DNA of 21,881 bases from an uncultured Rubrivivax sp. (lineage in GTDB: Bacteria > Pseudomonadota > Gammaproteobacteria > Burkholderiales > Burkholderiaceae_C), in assembly GCA_937967345.1 (NCBI GenBank), contig CALBTN010000196.1:1-21881 (forward strand), given 5' to 3'. The notes beneath the pieces were generated by a model, which saw only the letters and a program-made list of their open reading frames with translations, was not told the DNA's origin and made no database searches. Below are positions 15,655-21,881 of the stretch, piece by piece; positions within the stretch are counted from its first letter, which is position 1; each line of letters begins with the position of its first letter. The position numbers and the translations under genes are program-made.

Positions 15655-15668
15655 GGCGCAATTGCGCC
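15655..15668. promoter_or_regulatory. Perfect palindrome upstream of the metacaspase operon
   Basis: GGCGCAATTGCGCC is a perfect 14-base palindrome 51 bases upstream of the metacaspase ATG. On the minus strand TAAAGT, a -10-like hexamer, follows directly. This could be an operator over the operon promoter; no good -35 is visible. Confidence 0.35.
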
Positions 15669-15695
15669 GCTGCGGCAGCCCTATCTTCGAGCGCA

Positions 15696-15717
15696 CCGCC
15701 GCGGCACGCGACGGCGG
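15696..15717 (-). terminator. Candidate hairpin at the rlpA stop
   Basis: ccgccg (15696-15701) pairs with cggcgg (15712-15717) across a 10-base loop, immediately after the rlpA stop codon. It has no T-tract. Confidence 0.3.
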
Positions 15718-16719
15718 CTAACGCCGCTGCAGCACCAGTGGCGGCTCGAGCAACGCCGCCGCATCGCGGATGCGCTCGGCCATGTCGCGGGCCTGGCCGC
15801 GCGTGGCAAACGGACCGGCCTGCAGGCGGACCATCGCGCGCTCGTCGACGATCACCAGCAGCGGGTCGAGCCAGTCCAATTGCTGCACCAGTTGCTGGCG
15901 CAGGTCGTGCGCCCCCTGGCCCAGGCGGAATGCGCCGAGCTGGACCCAGAAATCGCCACCCGGCGCCTGAGCCGCAGCCGGCGCTGGCGGTGGGGGCGGC
16001 GGCTGCAACGCTACCGGCTGGACCAGCGCCTGCGGCACGGTTTGCGGTGCGGCCGGCGATGTCGGTTGTGATTGCGACTGCGACTGCGGCTGCGGCTGCG
16101 GCTGCGGCTGCGGCTGCGGCTGCGGCGCGGGCGCGGGCGCGCTGGCCACGACGAGCGTGCTGCCGCCGCCCTGCCAGCGCGCGCTGCGAATGTCGTCGTG
16201 GGTCAGGCGGCGCACTTCGACCGGCGCGACGCCGCGCAGCAGATCGAGCTTCAAGGCCGCGGTGTAGCTCAGGTCGATCACGCGCCCGGCCTCGAACGGC
16301 CCGCGATCGTTCACGCGCACCACGATCTGGCGTCCGTTGGCCGGGTTGCGCACCAGCGCGTAGCTCGGAAGCGGCATCGTGCGGTGCGCGGCCGTGGTCG
16401 CGTACATGTCGTAGACCTCGCCGCTGGCGGTGGGCCGGCCGTGGAACTTGCGCCCGTACCACGACGCCAGACCGGCCTCGGCCAGCGGCAGGTCAGCCGT
16501 CAGCGGCGTGTAGCGCTGGCCGAGCACCTCGTAGGGCTTGTTCGGGCCGCCTGCGCGGATCGGTTCGACCTGCGGCTGCGGGTCAGGGCGCGTGATCAGG
16601 TCGGACGGTGGCTGGGCCGGCGGCCCGTCGCGCGTGGCGCCGATGCGCGGCGGCGTGCTGCAGGCGCCGAGCAAGGCCAACGGCGCCAGCAGCCACAGGC
16701 TGCGTTGACGCCATCGCAT
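15718..16719 (-). CDS. rlpA: RlpA, septal-ring lytic transglycosylase lipoprotein (DPBB + SPOR)
   Basis: 333 residues from the ATG that gives a lipoprotein signal (MRWRQRSLWLLAPLALLGAC, lipid-attachment Cys20); a GTG 10 codons upstream is the alternative start. The double-psi beta-barrel at about 82-172 carries ASWYGRKFHGRPTASGE and VVRVNDRGPF, with the conserved catalytic Asp138. A linker of about 80 residues includes seven PQ pairs and three SQ pairs. The SPOR domain at 255-333 (FWVQLGAFRLGQGA, VRLQAGPFATRGQA) binds denuded septal peptidoglycan. RlpA cleaves such glycans during daughter-cell separation, at the outer membrane. It is a housekeeping gene, with the same direction as the caspase operon 114 bases downstream, though a functional link is not implied. 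Confidence 0.95.
   Translation of the reverse strand: MRWRQRSLWLLAPLALLGACSTPPRIGATRDGPPAQPPSDLITRPDPQPQVEPIRAGGPNKPYEVLGQRYTPLTADLPLAEAGLASWYGRKFHGRPTASGEVYDMYATTAAHRTMPLPSYALVRNPANGRQIVVRVNDRGPFEAGRVIDLSYTAALKLDLLRGVAPVEVRRLTHDDIRSARWQGGGSTLVVASAPAPAPQPQPQPQPQPQPQSQSQSQPTSPAAPQTVPQALVQPVALQPPPPPPAPAAAQAPGGDFWVQLGAFRLGQGAHDLRQQLVQQLDWLDPLLVIVDERAMVRLQAGPFATRGQARDMAERIRDAAALLEPPLVLQRR
16084..16125. repeat. Seven tandem ctgcgg hexamers in rlpA
   Basis: Seven exact copies, flanked on the left by three diverged units (cgactg/cgattg type). They encode the Pro-Gln and Ser-Gln runs of the linker. Slippage would change linker length in frame. Confidence 0.9.
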
Positions 16720-16867
16720 CCCCGAACCGGCGCGGCTGCAGCGCGCCACGGCCTAAGCGCGCGCCGGCGCGGCGCGCACGCCACGGCGTGCAAGATGGCG
16801 GGCAACGCGCAGTGCAAGAGGGCTGGACGACCAGAGCATCGGCGTCGGACGGCTCGGCGTGTATGGT

Positions 16868-16943
16868 TGGCGCGGCTGGCGGGGATCGAACCCACGACCC
16901 TTGGCTTCGGAGGCCAATACTCTATCCACTGAGCTACAGCCGC
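16868..16943 (-). tRNA. tRNA-Arg (anticodon CCG)
   Basis: A 76-base cloverleaf with encoded CCA. The acceptor stem GCGGCTG pairs with CAGCCGC. The D-arm is GCTC/GAGT. The anticodon stem TTGGC/GCCAA carries loop CTCCGAA (anticodon CCG, reading CGG). The T-arm is GTGGG-TTCGATC-CCCGC. CGG is a well-used Arg codon in such high-GC genomes. Confidence 0.95.
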
Positions 16944-16964
16944 GCAGCGGCGCAAGGCCGGCGG

Positions 16965-16993
16965 ATTCTAGCAGCGGGGCTGGCTCGCTATAA
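16965..16993 (-). promoter_or_regulatory. Candidate promoter of tRNA-Arg
   Basis: On the minus strand TGCTAGAAT gives an extended -10 (hexamer at 16965-16970), about 22 bases before the tRNA 5' end. TTATAG at 16988-16993 is a weak -35 with 17-base spacing. Confidence 0.5.
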
Positions 16994-16994
16994 T
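16966..16994 (+). promoter_or_regulatory. Candidate promoter of the cytochrome c gene
   Basis: A perfect TATAAT (-10) at 16989-16994. The -35 position (16966-16971, ttctag) is poor and overlaps the -10 of the tRNA promoter on the other strand. This predicts a leader of about 100 bases. Confidence 0.5.
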
Positions 16995-17101
16995 TTTGCG
17001 CTTTGGCTGGTTCAGCCCCACGCAGCAAGCACCAGCGCGGCCATGCGCCTGGTTGCGACCCCGCCAACCTTTGCTGAATCGCTGTTGCCACAGAGGACTT
17101 C

Positions 17102-17635
17102 ATGACCGACCCCCAGCACGAAGACGCGCCGCACGAGGGCCCGATCAAGACGCCCAAGCAACTCATCTGGACGGTGATCGGCGCGTTCCTGGTGCCGATC
17201 ACCGTGATCGTGCTGCTGGCCAACTTCGTCAATGCCGGCGACCGCTCGGGCGCCGGCAGCGAGGCGATGAGCGAAGAAGCCATCGCCCAGCGGATCCAGC
17301 CGGTCGGTGCGGTCGAGCTCAAGGACGCTTCGGCAAAGGCCGAGCTGCACAGCGGCGAGCAGGTCTACACCGCGCAATGCGCGGCCTGCCACGGCGCGGG
17401 GCTGGCCGGCGCACCGAAGTTCGGCGACGAGGCCGCCTGGGCGCCGCGCATCAAGTCCGGGCTGGACGCGCTGACCCAATCCGCGATCAAGGGAAAGGGC
17501 GCGATGGCACCGCAGGGCGGCGGCCAGTTCTCCGATTTCGAGATCACCCGCGCGGTGGTCTACATGACCAACAAGGGCGGCGCCAAGTTCAGCGAACCCG
17601 AGCCGCCGGCTGCCGCGGCCAGCGCCGCTGACTGA
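17102..17635 (+). CDS. Membrane-anchored cytochrome c (c5-type)
   Basis: 177 residues; ATG preceded by AGAGGA. A short cytosolic N-terminus, one uncleaved membrane segment at about 21-42 (LIWTVIGAFLVPITVIVLLA), then a periplasmic class I cytochrome c domain. The haem site CAACH uses Cys93, Cys96 and His97, and Met135 (KGAMAPQGG) is the likely sixth ligand. The tail is an Ala/Pro-rich extension. It probably carries electrons in the respiratory chain between the bc1 complex and a terminal oxidase; the exact partner cannot be read from sequence. It is single-gene, with a hairpin terminator downstream. Confidence 0.92.
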   Translation: MTDPQHEDAPHEGPIKTPKQLIWTVIGAFLVPITVIVLLANFVNAGDRSGAGSEAMSEEAIAQRIQPVGAVELKDASAKAELHSGEQVYTAQCAACHGAGLAGAPKFGDEAAWAPRIKSGLDALTQSAIKGKGAMAPQGGGQFSDFEITRAVVYMTNKGGAKFSEPEPPAAAASAAD

Positions 17636-17700
17636 GACTCTGAGCCGCGCTTCAACGTCCGGCCGCTGGCAGGCGGGCCGGAATCGCGACGCGACATTCA

Positions 17701-17732
17701 CGACAACGGCCACCCTGCGGTGGCCGTTGTCG
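17701..17732. terminator. Terminator between the convergent cytochrome c and hypothetical genes
   Basis: A perfect 14-bp stem (17701-17714 with 17719-17732, loop ctgc), lying between the stop codons at 17635 and 17750. It may serve both strands. The T-tract is weak (ttgctg). Confidence 0.75.
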
Positions 17733-17749
17733 TTGCTGCGCCGCTGCCC

Positions 17750-18280
17750 TCAGCCGGGTTGCGGCCGCAGCGCGTAGCCGAAGCGCGCCGGCATCGCCGC
17801 GAAGTCCATCGGCTGCGGCTGCCACACCCCGGCGTCGATCGCCTGCGCGGCCAGTTCGATGTCCAGGCTGTGCACCAGGCCGATGCCGAGGTCGCACTCC
17901 AGGAACAGCCTGCCGTCGGCGTCGGTCCAGGCTTGCACGCACCGGGCGGCGAGCCCGGTGTGGCTGGCGACCTGGCACACGCCCGCGGCGGCGGGTTGCA
18001 GCCGCCACACCCATGGCGCAGCCTGCAGTTCGACGTACACCCGCTGCGGCCCGTTCTGGAAGTACCAGCAGCCGCGCTCGTCGGCGCCGTAGTTGCGCTC
18101 GATGAACTCGCGCAGGCCGCGATGCTCGATGCGGCTGCCCTTGACCCGCGGGAACGGCCCCGCTGCCTGCGCCCGGGCGTCGCGCAGATACCAGTCGCCG
18201 CGCGCATCCAGCGCCAGCCAACCGTAGCAGTGCGGCACGTTCGGCCACTTGCGCAGCGCGGCCTCGACGATCGCGTCCAT
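17750..18280 (-). CDS. Conserved betaproteobacterial hypothetical protein (DUF-type)
   Basis: 176 residues, starting at the ATG (MDAIVEAALRKWPNVPHCYG) with AAGGAGGA upstream; the 50 open codons before it have no support. It is cytosolic, rich in Trp (10 or so) and Asp. Conserved-looking blocks are CYGWLALDARGDWYLRD, FIERNYGADERGCWYFQNG and VWRLQPAAAG. Many Burkholderiales carry a protein of this kind; I associate it with a DUF29xx family but cannot confirm the number. Function is unknown. It lies 85 bases downstream of the NTF2-like gene in the same direction, so it may share the purU transcript. Confidence 0.8.
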   Translation of the reverse strand: MDAIVEAALRKWPNVPHCYGWLALDARGDWYLRDARAQAAGPFPRVKGSRIEHRGLREFIERNYGADERGCWYFQNGPQRVYVELQAAPWVWRLQPAAAGVCQVASHTGLAARCVQAWTDADGRLFLECDLGIGLVHSLDIELAAQAIDAGVWQPQPMDFAAMPARFGYALRPQPG

Positions 18281-18365
18281 GATGGCCGGTCCTCCTTCCT
18301 CCTGTACGCGCGGCCGCTCCAGGCGGCGCGTCGGAAACGGCGGCATAACCTGGCACCGTGCGCGC

Positions 18366-18818
18366 TCAGTGCAGGGTCGAAGGCGCCTCGCCCGCCGTGG
18401 GCTCGGCGCGCTCGACGCCGGGGCTGGCATGGTGCACCACCATGCGCCAGCCCTGCGCCGTCTTGAGGTAGACGTTGGTCGCCAGCACCCAGGCGCTGCG
18501 CGCGCCGCGCTCGTCGATCACGCCGACGCGCTCGGTCACGTGATGCACCGCGCAACCCAGGGTCTGCATGCGCCGCACGTGGTGCGGCTGCAGCGGAATC
18601 GGGCCGGTGGCGAACACCGCCTCGAAGCTGGCGCGGATCGCGGCCGCGCCGCTGAAGCGCGCACCACCGCCCGGATGCACGCAGACGATGTCGTCGTCGT
18701 CGGCCCACACCGCCATCAGCTTGTCGATGTCGGCGTGCTGCAGCGCCTCGTAGAACTGGGCCTCGACATCGTCCGGCGAGGCCAGCAGCGCCGCGGCCTG
18801 GGCCTTGCTGCGCGGCAT
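18366..18818 (-). CDS. NTF2/SnoaL-like domain protein
   Basis: 150 residues forming one cone-shaped NTF2-like fold: an N-terminal helix pair (DVEAQFYEALQHADIDKLMAVWADDDDIVCVHPGG split by the core Trp), then ASFEAVFATG, HHVTERVGVI and the closing strand pair NVYLKTAQGWRMVVHHASP. This matches the DUF4440/SnoaL_3-type proteins, whose biochemical role is mostly unknown. The start codon lies one base after the purU stop, so translation is probably coupled to purU. A link with one-carbon metabolism is suggested by position only. Confidence 0.87.
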   Translation of the reverse strand: MPRSKAQAAALLASPDDVEAQFYEALQHADIDKLMAVWADDDDIVCVHPGGGARFSGAAAIRASFEAVFATGPIPLQPHHVRRMQTLGCAVHHVTERVGVIDERGARSAWVLATNVYLKTAQGWRMVVHHASPGVERAEPTAGEAPSTLH

Positions 18819-18819
18819 C

Positions 18820-19704
18820 TCAGCGAAAGACCACGCTCTTGTGGCCGTTCATCAGCACGCGGCGCTCGACGTGCCAGCGCACCGCGCGCGCCAGCACCAC
18901 GCATTCGATGTCGCGGCCGACCGCGCTGAAGTCGTCGGCCGACATCGCGTGGTCCACGCGCTGCACGTCCTGCTCGATGATCGGGCCCTCGTCGAGCTCG
19001 GCGGTGACGTAGTGCGCGGTCGCGCCGATCAGCTTGACGCCGCGCGCATGCGCCTGGACGTAAGGCCGCGCGCCCTTGAAGCTGGGCAGGAAGCTGTGGT
19101 GGATGTTGATCGCGCGGCCCTTGAGCACGCCGCAGAACTCGGCGCTGAGGATCTGCATGTAGCGCGCCAGCACCACCAGGTCGACGCGCTCGCGCTCGAT
19201 CAGCGCTTCGATCTGCTGCTCTTGCGCGCGCTTGGCCGCGGCGTCGCTGCCCGGCGGCAGCGGCAGGTGGTGAAAGGCGACGCCGTAGCTTTGCGCCAGC
19301 GCGGCGAAGTCGGGGTGGTTGGACACGATCGCCGCGATGTCCACCTCGAGCTGGCCGCTGCGCCAGCGAAACAGCAGGTCGTTCAGGCAGTGGCCGTGCT
19401 GGCTGACCATCAGCAGCACGCGCGCGCGCTGCGCCAGCGGGTACAGCTGCAAGTCCATGCCGAACTGCGTCTTGGTGTGCGCGAACAGGGTTTGCAGCGC
19501 GGCGCTGTTGGCCAGGTGCGCCGGCGCCGCGAAGTGCACGCGCATGAAGAACAGCCCCGTGGCGTCGTCGCCTTTCAGATCGCCGAACTGCTGCGAATCG
19601 ATGATGTTGCAGCCGCCTTGGTACAGCAGGCCGGACACCGCATAGACGATGCCGGTGGCGTCGCGGCAAGACAGGGTCAGGACAAACTCGTGGTCGTTCG
19701 GCAT
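18820..19704 (-). CDS. purU: Formyltetrahydrofolate deformylase
   Basis: 294 residues, close to the usual PurU length of about 280-290. The N-terminal ACT domain (1-90: LTLSCRDATGIVYAVSGLLY) is the regulatory part that senses Met/Gly in E. coli. The C-terminal formyl-transferase domain carries the catalytic set Asn200, His202 and Asp238 in INIHHSFLPSFKGARPY and HYVTAELDEGPIIEQD. It hydrolyses 10-formyl-THF to THF and formate, balancing the one-carbon pool and supplying formate for PurT. No good RBS precedes the ATG, and a TAGAAT box ends only 9 bases before it. It is the first gene of the pair with the NTF2-like gene, and divergent from the TetR gene. Confidence 0.96.
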   Translation of the reverse strand: MPNDHEFVLTLSCRDATGIVYAVSGLLYQGGCNIIDSQQFGDLKGDDATGLFFMRVHFAAPAHLANSAALQTLFAHTKTQFGMDLQLYPLAQRARVLLMVSQHGHCLNDLLFRWRSGQLEVDIAAIVSNHPDFAALAQSYGVAFHHLPLPPGSDAAAKRAQEQQIEALIERERVDLVVLARYMQILSAEFCGVLKGRAINIHHSFLPSFKGARPYVQAHARGVKLIGATAHYVTAELDEGPIIEQDVQRVDHAMSADDFSAVGRDIECVVLARAVRWHVERRVLMNGHKSVVFR

Positions 19705-19712
19705 GGCGCGGC

Positions 19713-19718
19713 ATTCTA
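19713..19718 (-). promoter_or_regulatory. Candidate -10 box of purU (near-leaderless transcript)
   Basis: The minus strand reads TAGAATGCCGCGCCATG, so the -10 hexamer ends 9 bases before the start codon and the transcript would begin about 2 bases before it. No convincing -35 is visible. Confidence 0.4.
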
Positions 19719-19783
19719 GGCAGCCGCCGTGGCGCGCGCCGCGCGTACACTGCGCCGTACAACTTCAAATTTCAATTCAAACC

Positions 19784-20491
19784 ATGCCCCGTGCCGCACC
19801 CCGGCCGCAAGCGGTGCGCGCCCGCGCCCGCGGCACACCGCGCCCGGACGGCGAAGCGACACGCGCGCACCTGCTGGACACCGCCGGCTTGGTCTTCGCC
19901 GAGCGCGGTTTCGCCGGCACCACCAGCAAGGAGATCTGCGCGCGCGCCGGCACGCCGCTGGCGTCGGTGAACTACCACTTCGGCAGCCGCGACGCGCTGT
20001 ACGAAGCGGTGCTGATCGAAGCGCACCGCCAGCTGATCGGGCTGGACGATCTGGTTGCGCTGACGCGCGAGCTGCAAGCGCCGCAGGACAAGCTGCGCGC
20101 CGTCGTCGGCCACCTGGTGCGGCTGGCCACGCAGCCGGACACGCCCTGGGGCTTTCGCGTGATGCTGCGCGAGTTCCTGTCACCGTCGCCCGCGTTGCCG
20201 GCGCTGATCGAGAACACGGTGCGCCCCAAGTCGCGCTGGCTGCTCGCTCTGATGGCCGACTATTTCGGCCTGACGCCGCAGCACCCGGTGGTGCAGCGCG
20301 CGGTGATGCTCACCGTGCTGCCGTGCATGGCCGTGATGGTGGCGCCCAAGGAGTTGCCGGCGCGGCTGCTGCCGGCCGCGACCAAGGACGCCGAGGCGCA
20401 GCGCGCGGACTTCGTGCACTTCATGATGGCCGGCCTTCAGGCGCTGGCGCAGGCCGAGCACCCGACGCCGCCGCGGCGCCGCGGCGCGTAG
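19784..20491 (+). CDS. TetR-family transcriptional regulator (CerR/DUF1956-type C-terminus)
   Basis: 235 residues from the ATG after the AT-rich tract (aatttcaattcaaacc). The DNA-binding domain at about 25-75 is typical: FAERGFAGTTSKEICARAG, then the recognition helix PLASVNYHFGSRDALYEAV. The C-terminal ligand domain (MLREFLSPSPALPALIEN, ALMADYFGLTP) resembles the DUF1956/CerR type, which is a tentative subtype. It ends 27 bases before the MFS transporter gene, so it probably controls that gene and its own promoter in the 79-base region shared with purU. Confidence 0.9.
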   Translation: MPRAAPRPQAVRARARGTPRPDGEATRAHLLDTAGLVFAERGFAGTTSKEICARAGTPLASVNYHFGSRDALYEAVLIEAHRQLIGLDDLVALTRELQAPQDKLRAVVGHLVRLATQPDTPWGFRVMLREFLSPSPALPALIENTVRPKSRWLLALMADYFGLTPQHPVVQRAVMLTVLPCMAVMVAPKELPARLLPAATKDAEAQRADFVHFMMAGLQALAQAEHPTPPRRRGA

Positions 20492-20518
20492 GCTGCGATC
20501 GGCACCGAAGAGCCCCGC

Positions 20519-21730
20519 ATGCCGGCTCAAAGCGCCCAGACCGCGCGGCCGATGGCGATCGCGCTGGCCGGTCTGCTCGCGCTGGCGATCGCGATGGGCA
20601 TCGGGCGCTTCGCCTTCACGCCGCTGCTGCCAATGATGCTGCACGACGGCGTCGTCGACCTGCCCGGCGCGAGCTGGCTGGCCACCGCCAACTACCTCGG
20701 CTATTGGCTCGGCGCGATGGGCTGTGCGTTGCAGCCGACGCTGTGGCGCCGCTGGCGCCGCGCGCCGCTGGCGCATACCGCCACGGTGCGCTTCGGGCTG
20801 GTGGCCACGGTGCTGCTCACGCTCGGCATGGCGCTGCCGTGGCCGGCGGCGTGGGCGCTGTGGCGCGGCCTGGCCGGCGTGGCCAGTGCGCTGGTGTTCG
20901 TCTATGTCTCCGCCTGGTGCCTGGCGCGGCTCAGCGCGCTGGCGGCGCCGTGGCTGGCCGGCATCATCTACGTCGGCCCCGGGGTGGGCATCGCGGTCAG
21001 CGGCTTCGCGGCGACGGCGATGGTCGCGCTCGGCCTGCGTGCGGCCACCGGCTGGGCCGTGTTCGCGCTGCTGGCGCTGGCCTTGACCGCGCTGGCCTGG
21101 CCGCAGCTGCAAGGCGCGGTGAAGCTCCCGATGGACAGACCCACGGGCGACGATTCTGCGCCGCGCAGCGCCATCGCGGCGTTCACTCTGGCCTACGGGC
21201 TGGCCGGCTTCGGCTACATCATCACCGCCACCTTCCTGCCGGTGATCGCGCGGCAGGCGCTGCCGGGTTCGGTCTGGCTCGATCTGTTCTGGCCGATCTT
21301 CGGCATCGGCGTGTCGATCGGCGCCCTGCTCACGGTGCGCCTGCCGCTGCGCTGGGATCGGCGCAAGCTGCTGGCGGCCTGCTACGCCATGCAGGCCACC
21401 GGCGTGCTGCTCGGCGTGTGGTCGCCCACGCTGGCCGGGTTCGCCGTCGGCAGCCTGCTGCTCGGGCTGCCGTTCACGGCGATCACCTTGTTCGCAATGC
21501 AGGAGGCGCGGCGGCTGTGGCCGCACAACGCGGCGGCGCTGATCGGCGGGCTCACCGCCGCTTACGGCCTCGGCCAGATCGCCGGGCCGCCGTGGGTGGC
21601 CTGGCTGCTGCAGCGCAGCGCCAACGCGGCGGCAGGCTTCGCTTCGTCGCTGCAGACCGCTGCCGCGGCGCTGGTGCTCGGCATGGCGATCTTCGCCGTT
21701 CTCGCCCGACGCTCGCCGCTGCGGGCTTGA
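20519..21730 (+). CDS. YbfB/YjiJ-family MFS transporter
   Basis: 403 residues with about 12 hydrophobic segments. The N-terminal GIGRFAFTPLLPMML is the hallmark of the YbfB/YjiJ group, and WLATANYLGYWLGAM and FGYIITATFLPVIARQ also fit. A cytosolic loop near 205-220 (PMDRPTGDDSAPRS) separates the two six-helix halves. The substrate of this group is unknown; drug or metabolite efflux is the common guess. The RBS is weak (gaagag), and the gene follows the TetR gene closely, which suggests a regulator-transporter pair. Confidence 0.92.
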   Translation: MPAQSAQTARPMAIALAGLLALAIAMGIGRFAFTPLLPMMLHDGVVDLPGASWLATANYLGYWLGAMGCALQPTLWRRWRRAPLAHTATVRFGLVATVLLTLGMALPWPAAWALWRGLAGVASALVFVYVSAWCLARLSALAAPWLAGIIYVGPGVGIAVSGFAATAMVALGLRAATGWAVFALLALALTALAWPQLQGAVKLPMDRPTGDDSAPRSAIAAFTLAYGLAGFGYIITATFLPVIARQALPGSVWLDLFWPIFGIGVSIGALLTVRLPLRWDRRKLLAACYAMQATGVLLGVWSPTLAGFAVGSLLLGLPFTAITLFAMQEARRLWPHNAAALIGGLTAAYGLGQIAGPPWVAWLLQRSANAAAGFASSLQTAAAALVLGMAIFAVLARRSPLRA

Positions 21731-21758
21731 GCCCGGCAACGTGCAGCGCGGGGCGAGC

Positions 21759-21795
21759 CGGGCACGGCATCGGGAGCCGCCGTATGCCTTGCCCG
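21759..21795. terminator. Bidirectional terminator candidate between convergent genes
   Basis: A 12-bp inverted repeat with one mismatch (21759-21770 with 21784-21795, 13-base loop), between the MFS stop (21730) and the minus-strand stop at 21811. No T-run is present. Confidence 0.5.
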
Positions 21796-21810
21796 ACGGC
21801 CGTGACGGCC

Positions 21811-21881
21811 TCAACTGCCCTGCACCCGCAGCGCCTTGTACACCGCCACCAGCGCCAGCCCCTGCTGCGCCTGGCTGACGA
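21811..21881 (-). CDS. C-terminal end of a probable RND efflux outer-membrane factor (NodT/OprM type)
   Basis: Only 22 complete codons plus the stop are inside the window. They read SQAQQGLALVAVYKALRVQG before a final Ser, matching the usual end of NodT/OprM-family outer-membrane channels (QxGLxxVALYKALGGGW). The final GGGW is replaced here by RVQGS. The family call rests on this short stretch, and the gene runs off the right edge. Confidence 0.6.
   Translation of the reverse strand, partial: VSQAQQGLALVAVYKALRVQGS

Noticed and set aside
15718..16943. tRNA gene as an integration site for a mobile caspase island
   Set aside because: No integrase, no duplicated tRNA 3' end and no composition break is visible between the tRNA and the operon; rlpA lies between them.

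Overview
The window comes from a high-GC betaproteobacterium. It is most likely a Burkholderiales of the Rubrivivax/Leptothrix/Comamonadaceae type, judging by codon use, the PurU, RlpA and cytochrome c5-type proteins, and the TAGAAT-like promoter boxes. No rRNA, transposase, integrase or CRISPR array is visible. One tRNA gene, tRNA-Arg(CCG), is present.

Layout. (1) Positions 1-828 (+) hold the 3' end of an outer-membrane beta-barrel gene. (2) Positions 955-6110 (-) hold a four-gene secreted-fibre locus, read from 6110 downward: a 746-aa Asn/Ser- then Gly-rich exported protein, a 127-aa exported protein with the same C-terminal motif, a stand-alone secreted C39-type cysteine peptidase, and a 578-aa exported protein with an internal double-glycine motif. 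The set resembles functional-amyloid (Fap-type) loci in logic, but I cannot assign it to a described family member by member. A good sigma-54 -24/-12 box lies in front of it, and a 13-bp perfect hairpin separates the first gene from the second. (3) Positions 6571-15603 (-) hold a three-gene operon: a metacaspase, a 2023-aa protein with two alpha/beta-hydrolase domains, a CHAT protease domain and TPR-like repeats, and a 650-aa protein with a TIR/deoxyribosyltransferase-like N-terminus, a TPR middle and a SLOG-like C-terminus. The last two overlap by ATGA. This looks like a caspase-type conflict, cell-death or signalling system and is the most interesting part of the window. (4) From 15718 to the end are housekeeping and ordinary genes: rlpA (-), tRNA-Arg (-), a membrane-anchored cytochrome c (+), a conserved hypothetical (-), an NTF2/SnoaL-like protein and purU (-), a TetR regulator and a YbfB/YjiJ-type MFS transporter (+), and the extreme C-terminus of a probable RND efflux outer-membrane factor (-).

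Working model (inference). In the fibre locus, the C39 peptidase would process one or more exported subunits, and the beta-barrel at the left edge could be the export pore. In the caspase operon, the TIR/SLOG protein would sense or hydrolyse a nucleotide-type ligand, the two proteases (metacaspase and CHAT) would relay or execute, and the fused lipase-like domains could be membrane-directed effectors. No function in either locus has been demonstrated from sequence alone.
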